DNA of 64,000 nt from Rothia kristinae NBRC 15354 (GTDB lineage: Bacteria; Actinomycetota; Actinomycetes; Actinomycetales; Micrococcaceae), in assembly GCF_001570865.1 (NCBI RefSeq), contig NZ_BCSM01000006.1, positions 62,001 to 126,000 of the forward strand, written 5' to 3'. Position 1 is the first letter of the stretch; each line of letters starts with the position of its first letter. Made by a program: the position numbers and the translations under genes. This document shows positions 1-8,177 of this stretch, one piece after another. The notes beneath the pieces are model-generated. The model made no database searches. It was not told the DNA's origin and worked only from the letters and a program-made list of their open reading frames with translations.

Positions 1-258
1 GGAGACGATGATGAACATGACCTGGCGCCCGGCCTGGCCGAGGATGTTCACGGGATTCGGGGAGCCGAACACGGCGCCGAGGAACACCGTGAACAGCAGC
101 AGGTTGCCGATGATGCCCACCGGCCAGGCCCAGACCTTCCGGCGCATGCCGCCCAGGGCCGAGGCCAGGCCGAAGAGGTTGCCGATCACTTCGCGCCACA
201 GGATGAACCCACCGCCGATGGTGAGCTGGGCGTCGAAGAGCCACCGCAGGAAGTCCAT
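1..258 (-). CDS. ribM: PnuX/RibM-type riboflavin transporter, N-terminal part
   Basis: Only the first 86 codons are in the window; the gene runs off the left edge. The protein opens MDFLRWLFDAQL and has the PnuC-family features WREVIGNLFGLASA, the GGMRR loop and the WAWPVGIIGN segment, all within hydrophobic helices of an inner-membrane facilitator. PnuC relatives carry nicotinamide riboside, thiamine or riboflavin. Here an FMN riboswitch lies just upstream on the same strand, which is the arrangement known for PnuX/RibM riboflavin transporters of Corynebacterium and Streptomyces, so riboflavin is the inferred substrate. The ATG at 258 follows a good GAAGGAG ribosome site. The family assignment is strong; the substrate rests on the riboswitch. 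Confidence 0.85.
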   Translation of the reverse strand, partial: MDFLRWLFDAQLTIGGGFILWREVIGNLFGLASALGGMRRKVWAWPVGIIGNLLLFTVFLGAVFGSPNPVNILGQAGRQVMFIIVS

Positions 259-407
259 GTTCTCTCCTTCTCGAGGACCGCGGAGGCCCCGGGGAGAACA
301 CACGCGCGCCGAGCTGGCGGGTCTTGCGCCGGGTGCGTCGGCGGACGCCCCTGGACGGGACGACGGCGACACCCCGCGCGCACCCCGTTCAACGGGTCGC
401 GGTGGGC

Positions 408-544
408 TCGTGCACCTTCATCCAGACTGTGACTGTCGGTTCCGGAATTCCACCGGATCGGTCGGGATGGCCCCTGATCTCAGGGCCGTCCCGGTTCGCG
501 GACTCTACCGCCGGTTCGGAGTTTCACCGACCCCCGGAGCACGA
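408..544 (-). ncRNA. FMN riboswitch (RFN element)
   Basis: The reverse complement has the diagnostic conserved blocks of the RFN aptamer in order: GGGTCGGTGAAACTCCGAAC, CCGGCGGTAGAGTCCGCGA, a variable arm, then GGTGGAATTCCGGAACCGAC and AGTCACAGTCTGGATGAAGG. The closing stem pairs TCGTGC (539-544) with GCACGA (408-413). It lies 150 bp upstream of the transporter start. Positions 259-407 hold the expression platform, including the hairpin-forming palindrome ACCCGTTGAACGGGT at about 386-400 and a GC-rich stretch before the ribosome site. FMN binding is expected to switch the transporter off when flavin is plentiful. Positions 545-693 show nothing further I can name. Confidence 0.93.
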
Positions 545-693
545 TTGCGCCACCCACTATGCCACACCCTCCCGAAAGGCGTGCCGCAGGCCACGATGCG
601 GCATCATCCGCGGACACCCGAGGAAACAATCCGTCGCACCGCACCGTTGCACCCAAGAGACCGCCACCTCACCGTCGATCCCGAGGAGCATCC

Positions 694-1632
694 ATGAGCC
701 ATCACCCCGCCGAGTCCGCCCGCAAAGCCGCCGCCGACCACCAGGATTCCCAGGAGCACCCCGACGCCCAGCCGGTGCGCGTGGGCATCACCGGGGCCAC
801 GGGACTGATCGGCGGCGGGGTCTCCCGCCTGCTGCAGGAGCGCGGGATCCCCCACCGCCTGCTGGTGCGCCGCCCCGAGGCCGTGCGGCAGCGGGTGGAG
901 GACTCCGAGGGTCTGCTGGAGGCCGCCCGCGGGGACTTCGCCGACCCGGCAGGTCTGCGCGAGGCCATGACCGGGCTGGACACCGTGTTCATGGTCTCGA
1001 TCACCGAGGCCGCGCACCGGGACGAGCAGCAGATCGACGCCGTCGCGGCCGCCTCCGCCGCCGGGGTGCGCCACCTGGTCTACCTGTCCTTCGCCCACCC
1101 GGGCCCGGAGGCCACCTTCACCTTCGCCCGCACCCACGGGATCACCGAGGCCGCGATCCGGGCCACCGGCATGCGCCACACGTTCCTGCGGGACAACTTC
1201 TACCTGGATGTGTTCGAGGACTTCGCCGGGCAGGACCGGGTGATCCGGGGGCCCGCCGGGACCGGGCGGGTCGCGGCGGTGGCCCGCACGGACGTCATCG
1301 ACGCCGCCGCCGCGGTGCTCGCCGATCCGGGCGCCCACGAGGACCGCGCCTACACGCTCACCGGCCCGGAGGCGCTGACCATGACCGAGGCGGCCCGGAT
1401 CATGTCCGAGGCCACGGGTGAGGACTACCGGTTTCAGGATGAGACCCTCGAGCAGGCCCGGGCCTCCCGCGCCGGATACGGAGCCCCGGAGTGGGAGCTG
1501 GAGGCCTGGATCTCCACCTACACCGCGATCGCCGCGGGTGAGCTCGCGGAGGTCACCGACGACGTCGAACGGCTCACTGGGCATCCCCCGCTGAGCCTGG
1601 AGCAGGTCATGAGCGGGCGGCGGATCGCCTGA
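694..1632 (+). CDS. NmrA-like NAD(P)-binding protein
   Basis: A 312-residue protein with an N-terminal Rossmann motif [13 protein letters not shown] near residues 30-42, followed by an arginine pair (RRPEAV) suited to NADP(H) and the segment [16 protein letters not shown] typical of atypical short-chain reductases of the NmrA/HSCARG or SDR-a5 type. The Tyr-x-x-x-Lys catalytic pair of classical reductases is not evident, so it may be a redox sensor or a quinone/NADPH reductase-like protein. The ATG at 694 is chosen because CGAGGAG lies about seven bases upstream; earlier in-frame ATGs lack such a site. It converges on rpe with a 26-bp overlap of the 3' ends. The substrate is unknown. Confidence 0.75.
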   Translation: MSHHPAESARKAAADHQDSQEHPDAQPVRVGITGATGLIGGGVSRLLQERGIPHRLLVRRPEAVRQRVEDSEGLLEAARGDFADPAGLREAMTGLDTVFMVSITEAAHRDEQQIDAVAAASAAGVRHLVYLSFAHPGPEATFTFARTHGITEAAIRATGMRHTFLRDNFYLDVFEDFAGQDRVIRGPAGTGRVAAVARTDVIDAAAAVLADPGAHEDRAYTLTGPEALTMTEAARIMSEATGEDYRFQDETLEQARASRAGYGAPEWELEAWISTYTAIAAGELAEVTDDVERLTGHPPLSLEQVMSGRRIA

Positions 1633-2272
1633 GCGCTGCGATGGCCTCCGCCGGATCCTGCGCGCCGTAGACCGCGGAGCCGGCGACGAACACGTCCGCC
1701 CCGGCCTCGGCGGCCCGCGCGATGGTCTCCTCCGTGATCCCGCCGTCCACCTGCAGGGCCACCGGAACCTGCGAGCCGAGCAGGGCCTGCGCCGCCCGGC
1801 GGATCTTCGGCAGGGTCACCTCCAGGAAGGCCTGCCCGCCGAAGCCCGGCTCCACGGTCATCACCAGCAGCAGGTCCAGCTCCCCGCCGGCCAGCAGATC
1901 CAGGTACGGCTCCACCGGCGTGGCCGGTCGCAGGGCCATCCCGGCCTGCGCCCCGTTCGAACGCAGCTGCCGGGCCAGCTTGATCGGGGCGATCGCGGCC
2001 TCGGCGTGGAAGGTCACGGACTCGCAGCCGATCTCCGCGTAGCGCGGGGCCCAGCGGTCCGCGTCCTCGATCATCAGGTGCGCGTCGAAGGGCACCGGGG
2101 AGACCTCCCGCAGCCGCTGCACCACCGGCGGACCCCACGTGAGGTTCGGGACGAAGTGGTTGTCCATGACGTCGATGTGCGCGGCGTCGGCGGTGGAGAT
2201 CGCGGCCAGCTCCTCACCCAGCCGGGCGAAGTCCGCGGAGAGGATGGAGGGGTGGATGCGCAGGTGGGTCAC
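1607..2272 (-). CDS. rpe: Ribulose-phosphate 3-epimerase
   Basis: This 221-residue cytosolic enzyme interconverts ribulose 5-phosphate and xylulose 5-phosphate in the pentose phosphate pathway. It shows the full TIM-barrel signature: [15 protein letters not shown] near the start, [20 protein letters not shown] with metal-binding His and Asp, [22 protein letters not shown], and [11 protein letters not shown] followed by [13 protein letters not shown] for phosphate binding. The GTG at 2272 is preferred because GAGGAG precedes it at normal spacing; the ATG at 2308 has no ribosome site. It is 114 bp downstream of rsmB on the same strand and could be the last gene of that operon. Confidence 0.95.
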   Translation of the reverse strand: MTHLRIHPSILSADFARLGEELAAISTADAAHIDVMDNHFVPNLTWGPPVVQRLREVSPVPFDAHLMIEDADRWAPRYAEIGCESVTFHAEAAIAPIKLARQLRSNGAQAGMALRPATPVEPYLDLLAGGELDLLLVMTVEPGFGGQAFLEVTLPKIRRAAQALLGSQVPVALQVDGGITEETIARAAEAGADVFVAGSAVYGAQDPAEAIAALRRSAARS

Positions 2273-2333
2273 GGCGGGTGCTCCTCGGGTCGTCGATGCC
2301 CGGCCCATTCTTCCAGGTCGGGCGGGTCGGCCT

Positions 2334-2405
2334 CAGCTCCGGCGCAGCAACCGCCCGATCAGACGCGGCGCAGCAGCCGCCGTTGATCAGATGCGGCGCA
2401 GCAGC
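2334..2405. repeat. Three imperfect copies of the rsmB 3' end
   Basis: Three copies of a roughly 27-29 bp unit containing CGGCGCAGCA(A/G) followed by GATCAGA(C/T)G lie at about 2334-2350, 2361-2376 and 2390-2405. The right-hand copy holds the last codons and stop of rsmB (LLRRI then TGA on the minus strand). The other two would encode LLRRV-stop and LLRRS-stop in neighbouring frames. This looks like tandem duplication of the gene's tail into the rsmB-rpe spacer. Confidence 0.7.
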
Positions 2406-4033
2406 GCCAGGAACATCGCGTCCGTGCCGTGCACGTGCGGCCACAGCTGCACCGTGGAGGCCCGGTCCTGACCCTCGGCCGGGGCGAGGTCCGGGGCCGT
2501 GAGCCCCGGGTCCTTCTCCCCGTCCAGGGCGTGCGGCAGGGCCGCGTCGCGGGTGATCGCCGCGGTGTCCAGCAGCTGCACCTGCCCGGTCTCCAGCAGG
2601 TCCGCCAGCACGTTCTGCGTCTCCGCGGCGTGCGGGGAGCAGGTCACGTAGGCGATGACCCCGCCGGGGCGGGTCACCTCGATCGCGGCCCGGCCCAGCT
2701 GGGTCTGCAGCTCCAGCAGCTCGGCCACGTCCGCGGGCTGCTTGCGCCAGCGCGCCTCGGGACGACGACGCAGCGCCCCCAAGCCGGTGCACGGGGCGTC
2801 CACGAGCACGCGGTCGAAGATCTCCCCGGACTCCCCGAAGGCCTCCACGGCCAGGGAGGTCTGCTCCGGCAGCTGCTCGGCATCGGCCAGGGTCTCCCGG
2901 ATCCGCCGCCCGTCCCCGGTCAGCACCGCATACCGGGCGGGGTCCAGGGGCCGCAGGGAGGTGCGCACCAGCTCGGCCCGGTGCGGGGCCGACTCGTTGG
3001 CCACCAGCTCCGCGCCGCGCTGCTGGGCCAGGGCCCCCAGCAGCGCGGCCTTCCCGCCGGGACCGGCGCACAGGTCCAGCCAGCGCCCGTCCTCCCCCTC
3101 CAGGGGTGCGGCGGCCAGGGCGCGGGCCACCAGCTGGGAGCCGACGTCCTGGGCGCGCACAGTCCCCTCCCGCACGGTCTCCAGGCGGCCGATGTCCCCG
3201 TGCCGGTAGGTCGCGGCCCCCGGCACCAGGGTGCTCGCCTCGGCGCCGCTGCGCTCGGCCTCCTCCAGGGACCCCAGCCCGGGCAGGGCCACCAGGTGCA
3301 CCACGGGGGCCGCGTTGTCCGCGGCCAGCAGCTGCTCGATCTCGGTGGGCACCCGGCCGTGGGCGGCCAGGGCCTGGCGCAGGGCCCGCACGATCCACAC
3401 CGGGTGGGACCGCTCCAGGGCCAGCCGGCGGGTCTCATCCGTGAGATCCGCGGTCAGCTCGGTGAGCCACTGCTCCCGGGTCCTCTCGCTGACCCGGCGC
3501 AGCGCGGCGTTGACCATCCCGGCCGGGCCCGCCCCGACGACGGCGCGGGTCAGACCCACGGTCTCGTTGATCGCGGCGTGGGCGGCGGTGCGCATGCCCA
3601 GCAGCTGGTGGGCGCCCAGGCGCAGCACGGTCAGCACCTTCGCGTCCAGGCGCGCCAGGGGCCGGTCCACGCACCGGGAGAGGATCGCATCGTAGAGCCC
3701 CTGCTCGCGCAGGGTGCCGTAGGTCAGCTCCGTGGCCCAGGCGGCGTCGCGCTGATCCAAGCGGTGGCGCCGGATGGCCCGGGGCAGCACGAGGTTGGCG
3801 TAGGCGTCCTCGGTCTGCACGGCCTGCAGGGTCTCGAAGGCGACCAGGCGCGCCGGGTCCCCGGTGCGACGCCGCTGGCTGGGGGCGGTGCGGGAGAAGT
3901 CCCGCTGCGGGCCTGCCCCGCGGTGGCGCTGGCGCCCCTTGGCGTTGCGCCGCTCCCCCGGGCGGGCCTGCCCACCGCGTCCGGGCCCGGAGCCCGCGTT
4001 CCCGCCGCGTCCGCGGCCCTGCTGTGCACTCAT
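2387..4033 (-). CDS. rsmB: 16S rRNA (cytosine-967-C5)-methyltransferase RsmB
   Basis: A 548-residue protein. Residues 1-55 are a basic Gly/Arg-rich tail, about 60-195 form the NusB-like RNA-binding domain, and 240-548 form the S-adenosylmethionine methyltransferase of the Sun/Fmu family. Visible motifs are LDLCAGPGGKAALL (319-332) for cofactor binding, DAPCTGLGALRR (412-423, with Cys415) and VTCSPH (463-468, with Cys465), the two cysteines used in m5C formation and product release. It would modify C967 of 16S rRNA. Its ATG overlaps the stop of fmt (ATGA), so translation is probably coupled. The long basic N-terminus is the only departure from the E. coli protein. Confidence 0.93.
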   Translation of the reverse strand: MSAQQGRGRGGNAGSGPGRGGQARPGERRNAKGRQRHRGAGPQRDFSRTAPSQRRRTGDPARLVAFETLQAVQTEDAYANLVLPRAIRRHRLDQRDAAWATELTYGTLREQGLYDAILSRCVDRPLARLDAKVLTVLRLGAHQLLGMRTAAHAAINETVGLTRAVVGAGPAGMVNAALRRVSERTREQWLTELTADLTDETRRLALERSHPVWIVRALRQALAAHGRVPTEIEQLLAADNAAPVVHLVALPGLGSLEEAERSGAEASTLVPGAATYRHGDIGRLETVREGTVRAQDVGSQLVARALAAAPLEGEDGRWLDLCAGPGGKAALLGALAQQRGAELVANESAPHRAELVRTSLRPLDPARYAVLTGDGRRIRETLADAEQLPEQTSLAVEAFGESGEIFDRVLVDAPCTGLGALRRRPEARWRKQPADVAELLELQTQLGRAAIEVTRPGGVIAYVTCSPHAAETQNVLADLLETGQVQLLDTAAITRDAALPHALDGEKDPGLTAPDLAPAEGQDRASTVQLWPHVHGTDAMFLALLRRI

Positions 4034-4965
4034 GCGAACTCCACGCTCCCCTCATCCAGCCGTGCGGATCCGCGCGCCCAGTCGGGCGCGGCCATCATCT
4101 TCCTGCCCGCGGGCTGGATCCTGCCCAGCCGCAGATCCCCGTCCCCGGCGCTGACCAGCACGTCCCGGCCCTCCAGGCGCACGGTGCCGGGGCGGTGCCC
4201 CGACGAGGCGCCGACAGGCACGAGTCCCGCGACCTTGACCCGCTGTCCCTCCAGCGTGGTCCACGCCCCGGGCTCCGGGGTGGTGCCGCGCACCAGGGCG
4301 GCCACCTGCTCGGCCGGGGCCTGCCAGTCGATGCGGGCCTGCTCGGCGGTGAGCTTGGCCGCGGTGATGGGCTCCCCCTCCTGCGGGGTGAGGCGGTCGG
4401 TGCCCTCGGCGATCTCCCCGAGGGTGCGCGCCAGCAGCGGCCCGCCCGCCGCGGAGAGCCGCTCGAGCATGGTCCCGGCGTCGTCCTCCGGGCCCACCGG
4501 CTCGGTGAGGCGGTGGTAGACGGGACCGGTGTCCAGGCCCCGCTCGATCCGGAAGGTGCAGGCGGTCAGCTCCCGCTCCCCGGCCATCAGGGCCCGCTGC
4601 ACCGGGGCGGCCCCGCGCCAGCGCGGCAGGTCCGAGTAGTGCAGGTTGATCCACCCCTTCGGCACGGCCTCCAGGGCGCGCTCAGGCAGGATCGCCCCGT
4701 AGGCGACCACGGCCGCGGCCTCGGGGGCCAGGGCGGTCACCGCGGCGTGCGCGGCGTCGTCGTAGCGGTTGGCCCGGATCACCGGCAGGCCCAGCTCCTC
4801 GGCGCGGGCGGCCACCGGGGATGGGGTGAGCACGCGCTTGCGCCCCACCGGGGCATCCTCCCGGGTGAGCACCCCCACGACCTCGATCCGCCCGGTGGCA
4901 TCGGCCAGCAGGGCCTCCAGGGGGGCGACGGCAGTGGCCGGGGTTCCGGCGTAGAGCACGCGCAT
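4030..4965 (-). CDS. fmt: Methionyl-tRNA formyltransferase
   Basis: A 311-residue enzyme that formylates initiator Met-tRNA using 10-formyltetrahydrofolate. It begins MRVLYAGTPATAVAPLEALL; the Rossmann-type core contains INLHYSDLPRWRGAAPVQRA, carrying the catalytic Asn and His, and ERGLDTGPVY, carrying the catalytic Asp. The C-terminal OB-like domain that grips tRNA follows. The start at 4965 overlaps the def stop as TGATG, and the stop overlaps rsmB as ATGA. Deformylase and formyltransferase side by side is the usual arrangement for the N-formylmethionine cycle. Confidence 0.96.
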   Translation of the reverse strand: MRVLYAGTPATAVAPLEALLADATGRIEVVGVLTREDAPVGRKRVLTPSPVAARAEELGLPVIRANRYDDAAHAAVTALAPEAAAVVAYGAILPERALEAVPKGWINLHYSDLPRWRGAAPVQRALMAGERELTACTFRIERGLDTGPVYHRLTEPVGPEDDAGTMLERLSAAGGPLLARTLGEIAEGTDRLTPQEGEPITAAKLTAEQARIDWQAPAEQVAALVRGTTPEPGAWTTLEGQRVKVAGLVPVGASSGHRPGTVRLEGRDVLVSAGDGDLRLGRIQPAGRKMMAAPDWARGSARLDEGSVEFA

Positions 4966-5564
4966 CAGCGGCCACCCCCGAAGGAGGCGCCGGGTGCGAC
5001 GGAGGCCCCGGCCCCGAAGGCGGAGGAGACCCGGCCGGAGCGCTGGCCGGTGACCGCCTGGGAGCGGTTCCCGAAGTCCCGGTCCCGCAGCTGGCGCATG
5101 ATCCGGCGGCGGTCCTCCCCTCGCACCCGATCCACGTACAGGGTGCCGTCCAGGTGGTCGGTCTCGTGCTGCAGGCACCGGGCCAGCAGTCCCTCCCCGG
5201 CCACGTCCACGGGTCGCCCGTGCACGTCGGTGCCGGTGACCCGCGCCCAGCGGGCCCGCGGGGTCTCGGCGGACAGCCCCGGCACGGACAGGCAGCCCTC
5301 CCCGCCCTCCTGGGGGTCCTCGGAGACCTCCAGGACGGGGTTCAGCACGTGTCCGACGGGCCCGTCGACACCTTCCAGGCCCCAGACGAACAGGCGCAGC
5401 TCCACGCCGACCTGCGGGGCGGCCAGGCCGACCCCTCCGACGTCGAACATGGTCTCGAGCATGTCCTCGATGAGCTTGGCCAGCTCGGCGTCGGGGGTCC
5501 CGACGGGGCGGCAGGCGGTGCGCAGCACGGGATCTCCGATGGTGCGCACGGGGAGGATGGTCAT
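4965..5564 (-). CDS. def: Peptide deformylase
   Basis: A 199-residue metalloenzyme that removes the formyl group from nascent chains at the ribosome. All three family motifs are present: GVGLAAPQVG, EGCLSVPG with the metal-binding Cys, and HETDHLDG with the two metal-binding His and the catalytic Glu. A roughly 35-residue tail after the last helix (AFGAGASVAPGASFGGGR at the end) is low-complexity. The ATG at 5564 follows CAGGAGGG and overlaps the stop of the upstream nuclease gene as ATGA, so four genes in a row are translationally coupled. Confidence 0.97.
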   Translation of the reverse strand: MTILPVRTIGDPVLRTACRPVGTPDAELAKLIEDMLETMFDVGGVGLAAPQVGVELRLFVWGLEGVDGPVGHVLNPVLEVSEDPQEGGEGCLSVPGLSAETPRARWARVTGTDVHGRPVDVAGEGLLARCLQHETDHLDGTLYVDRVRGEDRRRIMRQLRDRDFGNRSQAVTGQRSGRVSSAFGAGASVAPGASFGGGR

Positions 5565-6481
5565 GAGGCCCTCCTGGTGGTCGTGGGATCGGCGGTCTCG
5601 GGTGACGGCGTCGCGGCGGGCTCCCGGCGCGGCGGGGGCACGACGGCCATCAGCGGCGGCAGGGCGGCCTCGCGGGTCAGTTGGGCGAGCTCGTGGTGGT
5701 GCTGCCACACGCGGCACAGCGCGCAGAAGGAGCGCCAGTGGTGGCGCAGCAGCTCCGGGTTGGCCTGCTGGGCCCGGACCTCGGTCTCCCCCAGGGCCAC
5801 CCCCAGCAGCACCGGCGCGTCGCCGTAGGCCCACGGCTCCCAGGTGCCGGCGGCGGGATCCACCAGGGACTCCTCGGCCTTGACCCCGGCCACCAGCTGC
5901 ATGATGACCTTCTCGTCCAGGGGCTTGACGCGGCCCTTGCGGTCGGTGCCCTTGGTCTTGTAATCGATGATGCACACCCGCCCGCCGATCCGGGCGACCA
6001 GATCCAGGGTCCCGGCGTAGCCGACGGTCCGGTTCCACACGGTGATCTCCGGGGCCAGCGGCTCCGGGCGGTAGGCCTCCCACCATTCGTCGAAGCGATC
6101 AGCCCAGGCGGTCTCCTGATGCAGCATCAGCGCCTCCCGGGCGCCGTCGACATCATGCTCCCGGCCCATGGCCCGCAGGGCGACGGCCTCGCAGTAGGCG
6201 TGCACGCGATCCCCGCGGGCGGCGGCCTGGTCCCGGTAGCGCTCGGCGGCCAGGGCGGCGTCGCGGATGACGGCGTGGCGCAGCCCCGCCGAGCGCCCGG
6301 CGCGCAGTGCCCGGTCATCCTCCAGCACGGCCTTGGCCGCCATGTACCCGTGCCAGCCGCCCAGGTCCGTGGCCTGCTGGCCGATGACCGTGGTGATCGA
6401 GGGGACCTCGGGCTCGCCGCCGTCCGCGCGGGCGTACATGCGACCGTGCTCGGTCTGCGTGGCGAGCCGGGGCTGGGTCAT
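5561..6481 (-). CDS. PD-(D/E)XK superfamily nuclease-like protein (RecB C-domain type)
   Basis: A 306-residue protein starting MTQPRLATQTEHG. The nuclease fold is indicated by VPSITTVIGQ near the N-terminus, the acidic GYAGTLDLVARIGG segment and CIIDYKTKG, which together supply the Asp and the (D/E)xK catalytic set. Then comes the QLVAGVKAEE helix typical of this family. The targets are unknown; DNA end processing is the default guess. The start at 6481 has AGGAGC about 12 bases upstream; a much longer open frame exists upstream but crosses the tRNA terminator. It heads the def-fmt-rsmB operon. Confidence 0.7.
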   Translation of the reverse strand: MTQPRLATQTEHGRMYARADGGEPEVPSITTVIGQQATDLGGWHGYMAAKAVLEDDRALRAGRSAGLRHAVIRDAALAAERYRDQAAARGDRVHAYCEAVALRAMGREHDVDGAREALMLHQETAWADRFDEWWEAYRPEPLAPEITVWNRTVGYAGTLDLVARIGGRVCIIDYKTKGTDRKGRVKPLDEKVIMQLVAGVKAEESLVDPAAGTWEPWAYGDAPVLLGVALGETEVRAQQANPELLRHHWRSFCALCRVWQHHHELAQLTREAALPPLMAVVPPPRREPAATPSPETADPTTTRRAS

Positions 6482-6570
6482 GGAAGGGGTGCTCCTGGGC
6501 AGGGGACGGAAGGGTCGCCGCCGGATGGCGCGGCACGCACCGGGCGCGACGCCGGGCAGCGTGAACGGAA

Positions 6571-6606
6571 AAGGCCCCCGCCGGAATCGGTTCCGGCGGG
6601 GGCCTT
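6571..6606 (-). terminator. Intrinsic terminator of tRNA-Val(CAC)
   Basis: A perfect 16-bp inverted repeat, AAGGCCCCCGCCGGAA, with a 4-base loop. In the minus direction it ends in CCTTTTCC, giving a short U tract. It lies just past the 3' end of the minus-strand tRNA. Confidence 0.85.
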
Positions 6607-6632
6607 CGCGGCTCCGGCGGGGAGCCTGTTCG

Positions 6633-6704
6633 TGCGCGATGCTGGGTTCGAACCAGCGACCTCTTCGGTGTGAACGAAGCGCGCTACCACTGCGCCAATC
6701 GCGC
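6633..6704 (-). tRNA. tRNA-Val (anticodon CAC)
   Basis: A 72-nt cloverleaf. The acceptor stem pairs GCGCGAT with ATCGCGC, the anticodon arm is CTTCG-TTCACAC-CGAAG giving anticodon CAC, and the T-arm carries GGTTCGAACCC. CCA is not encoded. It decodes GUG, a very common codon at this GC content. Confidence 0.96.
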
Positions 6705-6718
6705 TCGGCACTCCCAGA

Positions 6719-6747
6719 ACTATACACACCGGGTCGAGGGCCCGCAA
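6719..6747 (-). promoter_or_regulatory. Promoter of tRNA-Val(CAC)
   Basis: Reading the minus strand, TTGCGG (6742-6747), a 17-bp spacer and TATAGT (6719-6724) lie immediately upstream of the tRNA. It is a good housekeeping-sigma match in an otherwise GC-rich background. Confidence 0.75.
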
Positions 6748-6889
6748 ATCCGGAGATCCCCTTCTTCACGTGGCGTATCCCACAGTGAGGCGTCGGCGGT
6801 CAGAGCCCCTGACCGCGGCCCGTCGAGGCGGCGCGATCCGCGGAATTCCGGGGCGGACGCGAGGTTCGACCGGCGCCGGGGCCTCGATT

Positions 6890-6917
6890 TTGCATCTCCG
6901 CGCCGGGTGTGTAGAGT
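6890..6917 (+). promoter_or_regulatory. Promoter of the tRNA-Gly/Cys/Val cluster
   Basis: TTGCAT (6890-6895), a 16-bp spacer and TAGAGT (6912-6917) precede the tRNA-Gly gene by about 70 bp. It sits in a local AT-richer patch. Confidence 0.7.
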
Positions 6918-6988
6918 ATTCACCTGTCAGCGCGACGGACTCCCCCGGAGGACGGCGAGCCGCACGAATGTGAGCGGCAGGCAGACAT

Positions 6989-7061
<73 letters not shown>

Positions 7062-7117
7062 CGGATACCGCTCCGCTTCGCGTGGAGCACGGACCCCTAA
7101 GTCCCCGACCGGACGAT

Positions 7118-7188
7118 GGTGAGGTGGTCGAGTGGTTAGGCAGCGGCCTGCAAAGCCGTGTACGCGGGTTCGAATCCCGTCCTCACCT
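7118..7188 (+). tRNA. tRNA-Cys (anticodon GCA)
   Basis: A 71-nt cloverleaf. GGTGAGG pairs with CCTCACC, and the anticodon loop is CTGCAAA, giving GCA. The T-arm has GTTCGAATCC. It is the middle gene of the cluster. Confidence 0.95.
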
Positions 7189-7217
7189 CGCAGATCATGA
7201 CGCTGTTCATGCTTCTC

Positions 7218-7289
7218 GCGCGATTGGCGCAGCGGTAGCGCGCTTCCCTGACACGGAAGAGGTCACTGGTTCGATCCCAGTATCGCGCA
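7218..7289 (+). tRNA. tRNA-Val (anticodon GAC)
   Basis: A 72-nt cloverleaf. GCGCGAT pairs with ATCGCGC, and the anticodon arm is CTTCC-CTGACAC-GGAAG giving GAC. It is nearly identical in its acceptor and D arms to the divergent tRNA-Val(CAC), which suggests the two isoacceptors arose by duplication and inversion. Confidence 0.96.
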
Positions 7290-7297
7290 CGTTTCAA

Positions 7298-7339
7298 GGA
7301 GAAAGCCCCGGATCCCCTCCAGGATCCGGGGCTTTCTCC
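7298..7339 (+). terminator. Terminator of the tRNA cluster
   Basis: A perfect 18-bp inverted repeat, GGAGAAAGCCCCGGATCC, with a 6-base loop directly after tRNA-Val(GAC). The right arm includes CTTTCTCC, a weak U tract. Confidence 0.85.
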
Positions 7340-7422
7340 GTCTCCGCGCCCGCTGGCCTCCCCCGGCGCACTCCTCGCGTGGCCACCCCTCACGAGTTGC
7401 CCGTGCTGCTCCGGCGTCCGCC

Positions 7423-8159
7423 TCAGATCAGGCCCGCCACGCCCCGGACCACGGCCAGCACGGCACCGGCCCCGGCCAGCAGCAGGGACAGCGTGCGCGC
7501 CGCCGACGCCGCGATGACCCTGCCCAGCCGGGCGCCCAGCGGCAGCCCGACCAGGACGGCCGCGGCGATCCCGAGGAACAGCCACGCGGAGGGCAGATGC
7601 GCCGGGTGGGCCGCCCCGAGGAGCAGCTTCGCCCCCACGGAAGTCACGGCCAGGCTCATGAACAGCGGCTGCGTGGTCGCGGCGTAGGCCCGCTGATCCC
7701 AGCCGGTGATCCGCGCGAACAGCACGACGGCGGGGGCCGCCACCCCGGCGGTGACGTTGAGCAGCCCCGCCGCGATTCCAGCGGCGACCCCCGCCCCGGG
7801 GCCGCGCCTCCTGCGCGGGGCCGCCGAGGTGAGGATCACCGCCATCGCCAGCAGCACGACCCCGCCGACCACCACCTGGAGCACGGCGGCCGGCAGGGCT
7901 CGGACCAGCAGCGCCCCGGGCACCGTGCCCACCAGGGACCACGCAAACAGGCGGGCCCAGGTGGCCCAGTCCGCCTCCCGGCGCATCGCCACGGTCAGCA
8001 TCGTCGCGGAGACGAAGGTGGTCATGTTCGTCAGCAGCACCCCGTCCGCCCCGCCCAGCAGCAGCGCGAACACGGGGCGACCAGCAGGCCCACCCCGGTG
8101 CCGCAGATGCGCTGCAGCACGGTGCCCACCAGCACGGCGGGCAGCACCAGCCAGGCCAC
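7423..8159 (-). pseudogene. TSUP (TauE/SafE) family permease, frameshifted
   Basis: The frame from the GTG at 8159 reads VAWLVLPAVLVGTVLQRICG and then GTGVGLLVAP, a textbook TSUP first helix. The rest of the protein (VFALLLGGADGVLLTNMTTF onward to the stop at 7423, with six or seven more hydrophobic segments and a central GPGAGVAAGIAAGLLNVTAG motif) is in a different frame. Joining them needs one extra C in the four-C run of the coding strand at 8074-8077. TSUP proteins export sulfite, sulfoacetate or related anions. The gene starts 18 bp after the zapE stop and was probably co-transcribed with it. It is either a recent pseudogene or a sequencing error; the family call is firm. Confidence 0.8.
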
Positions 8160-8177
8160 GGATCCGACCCGAGCCGC

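Noticed and set aside
1607-1632. 3' overlap of the NmrA-like gene with rpe as a possible antisense control
   Set aside because: Convergent overlaps of this length are common in compact actinobacterial genomes; nothing specific points to regulation.
7070-7117. Possible extra tRNA between tRNA-Gly and tRNA-Cys
   Set aside because: The spacer is too short and has no acceptor-stem pairing.
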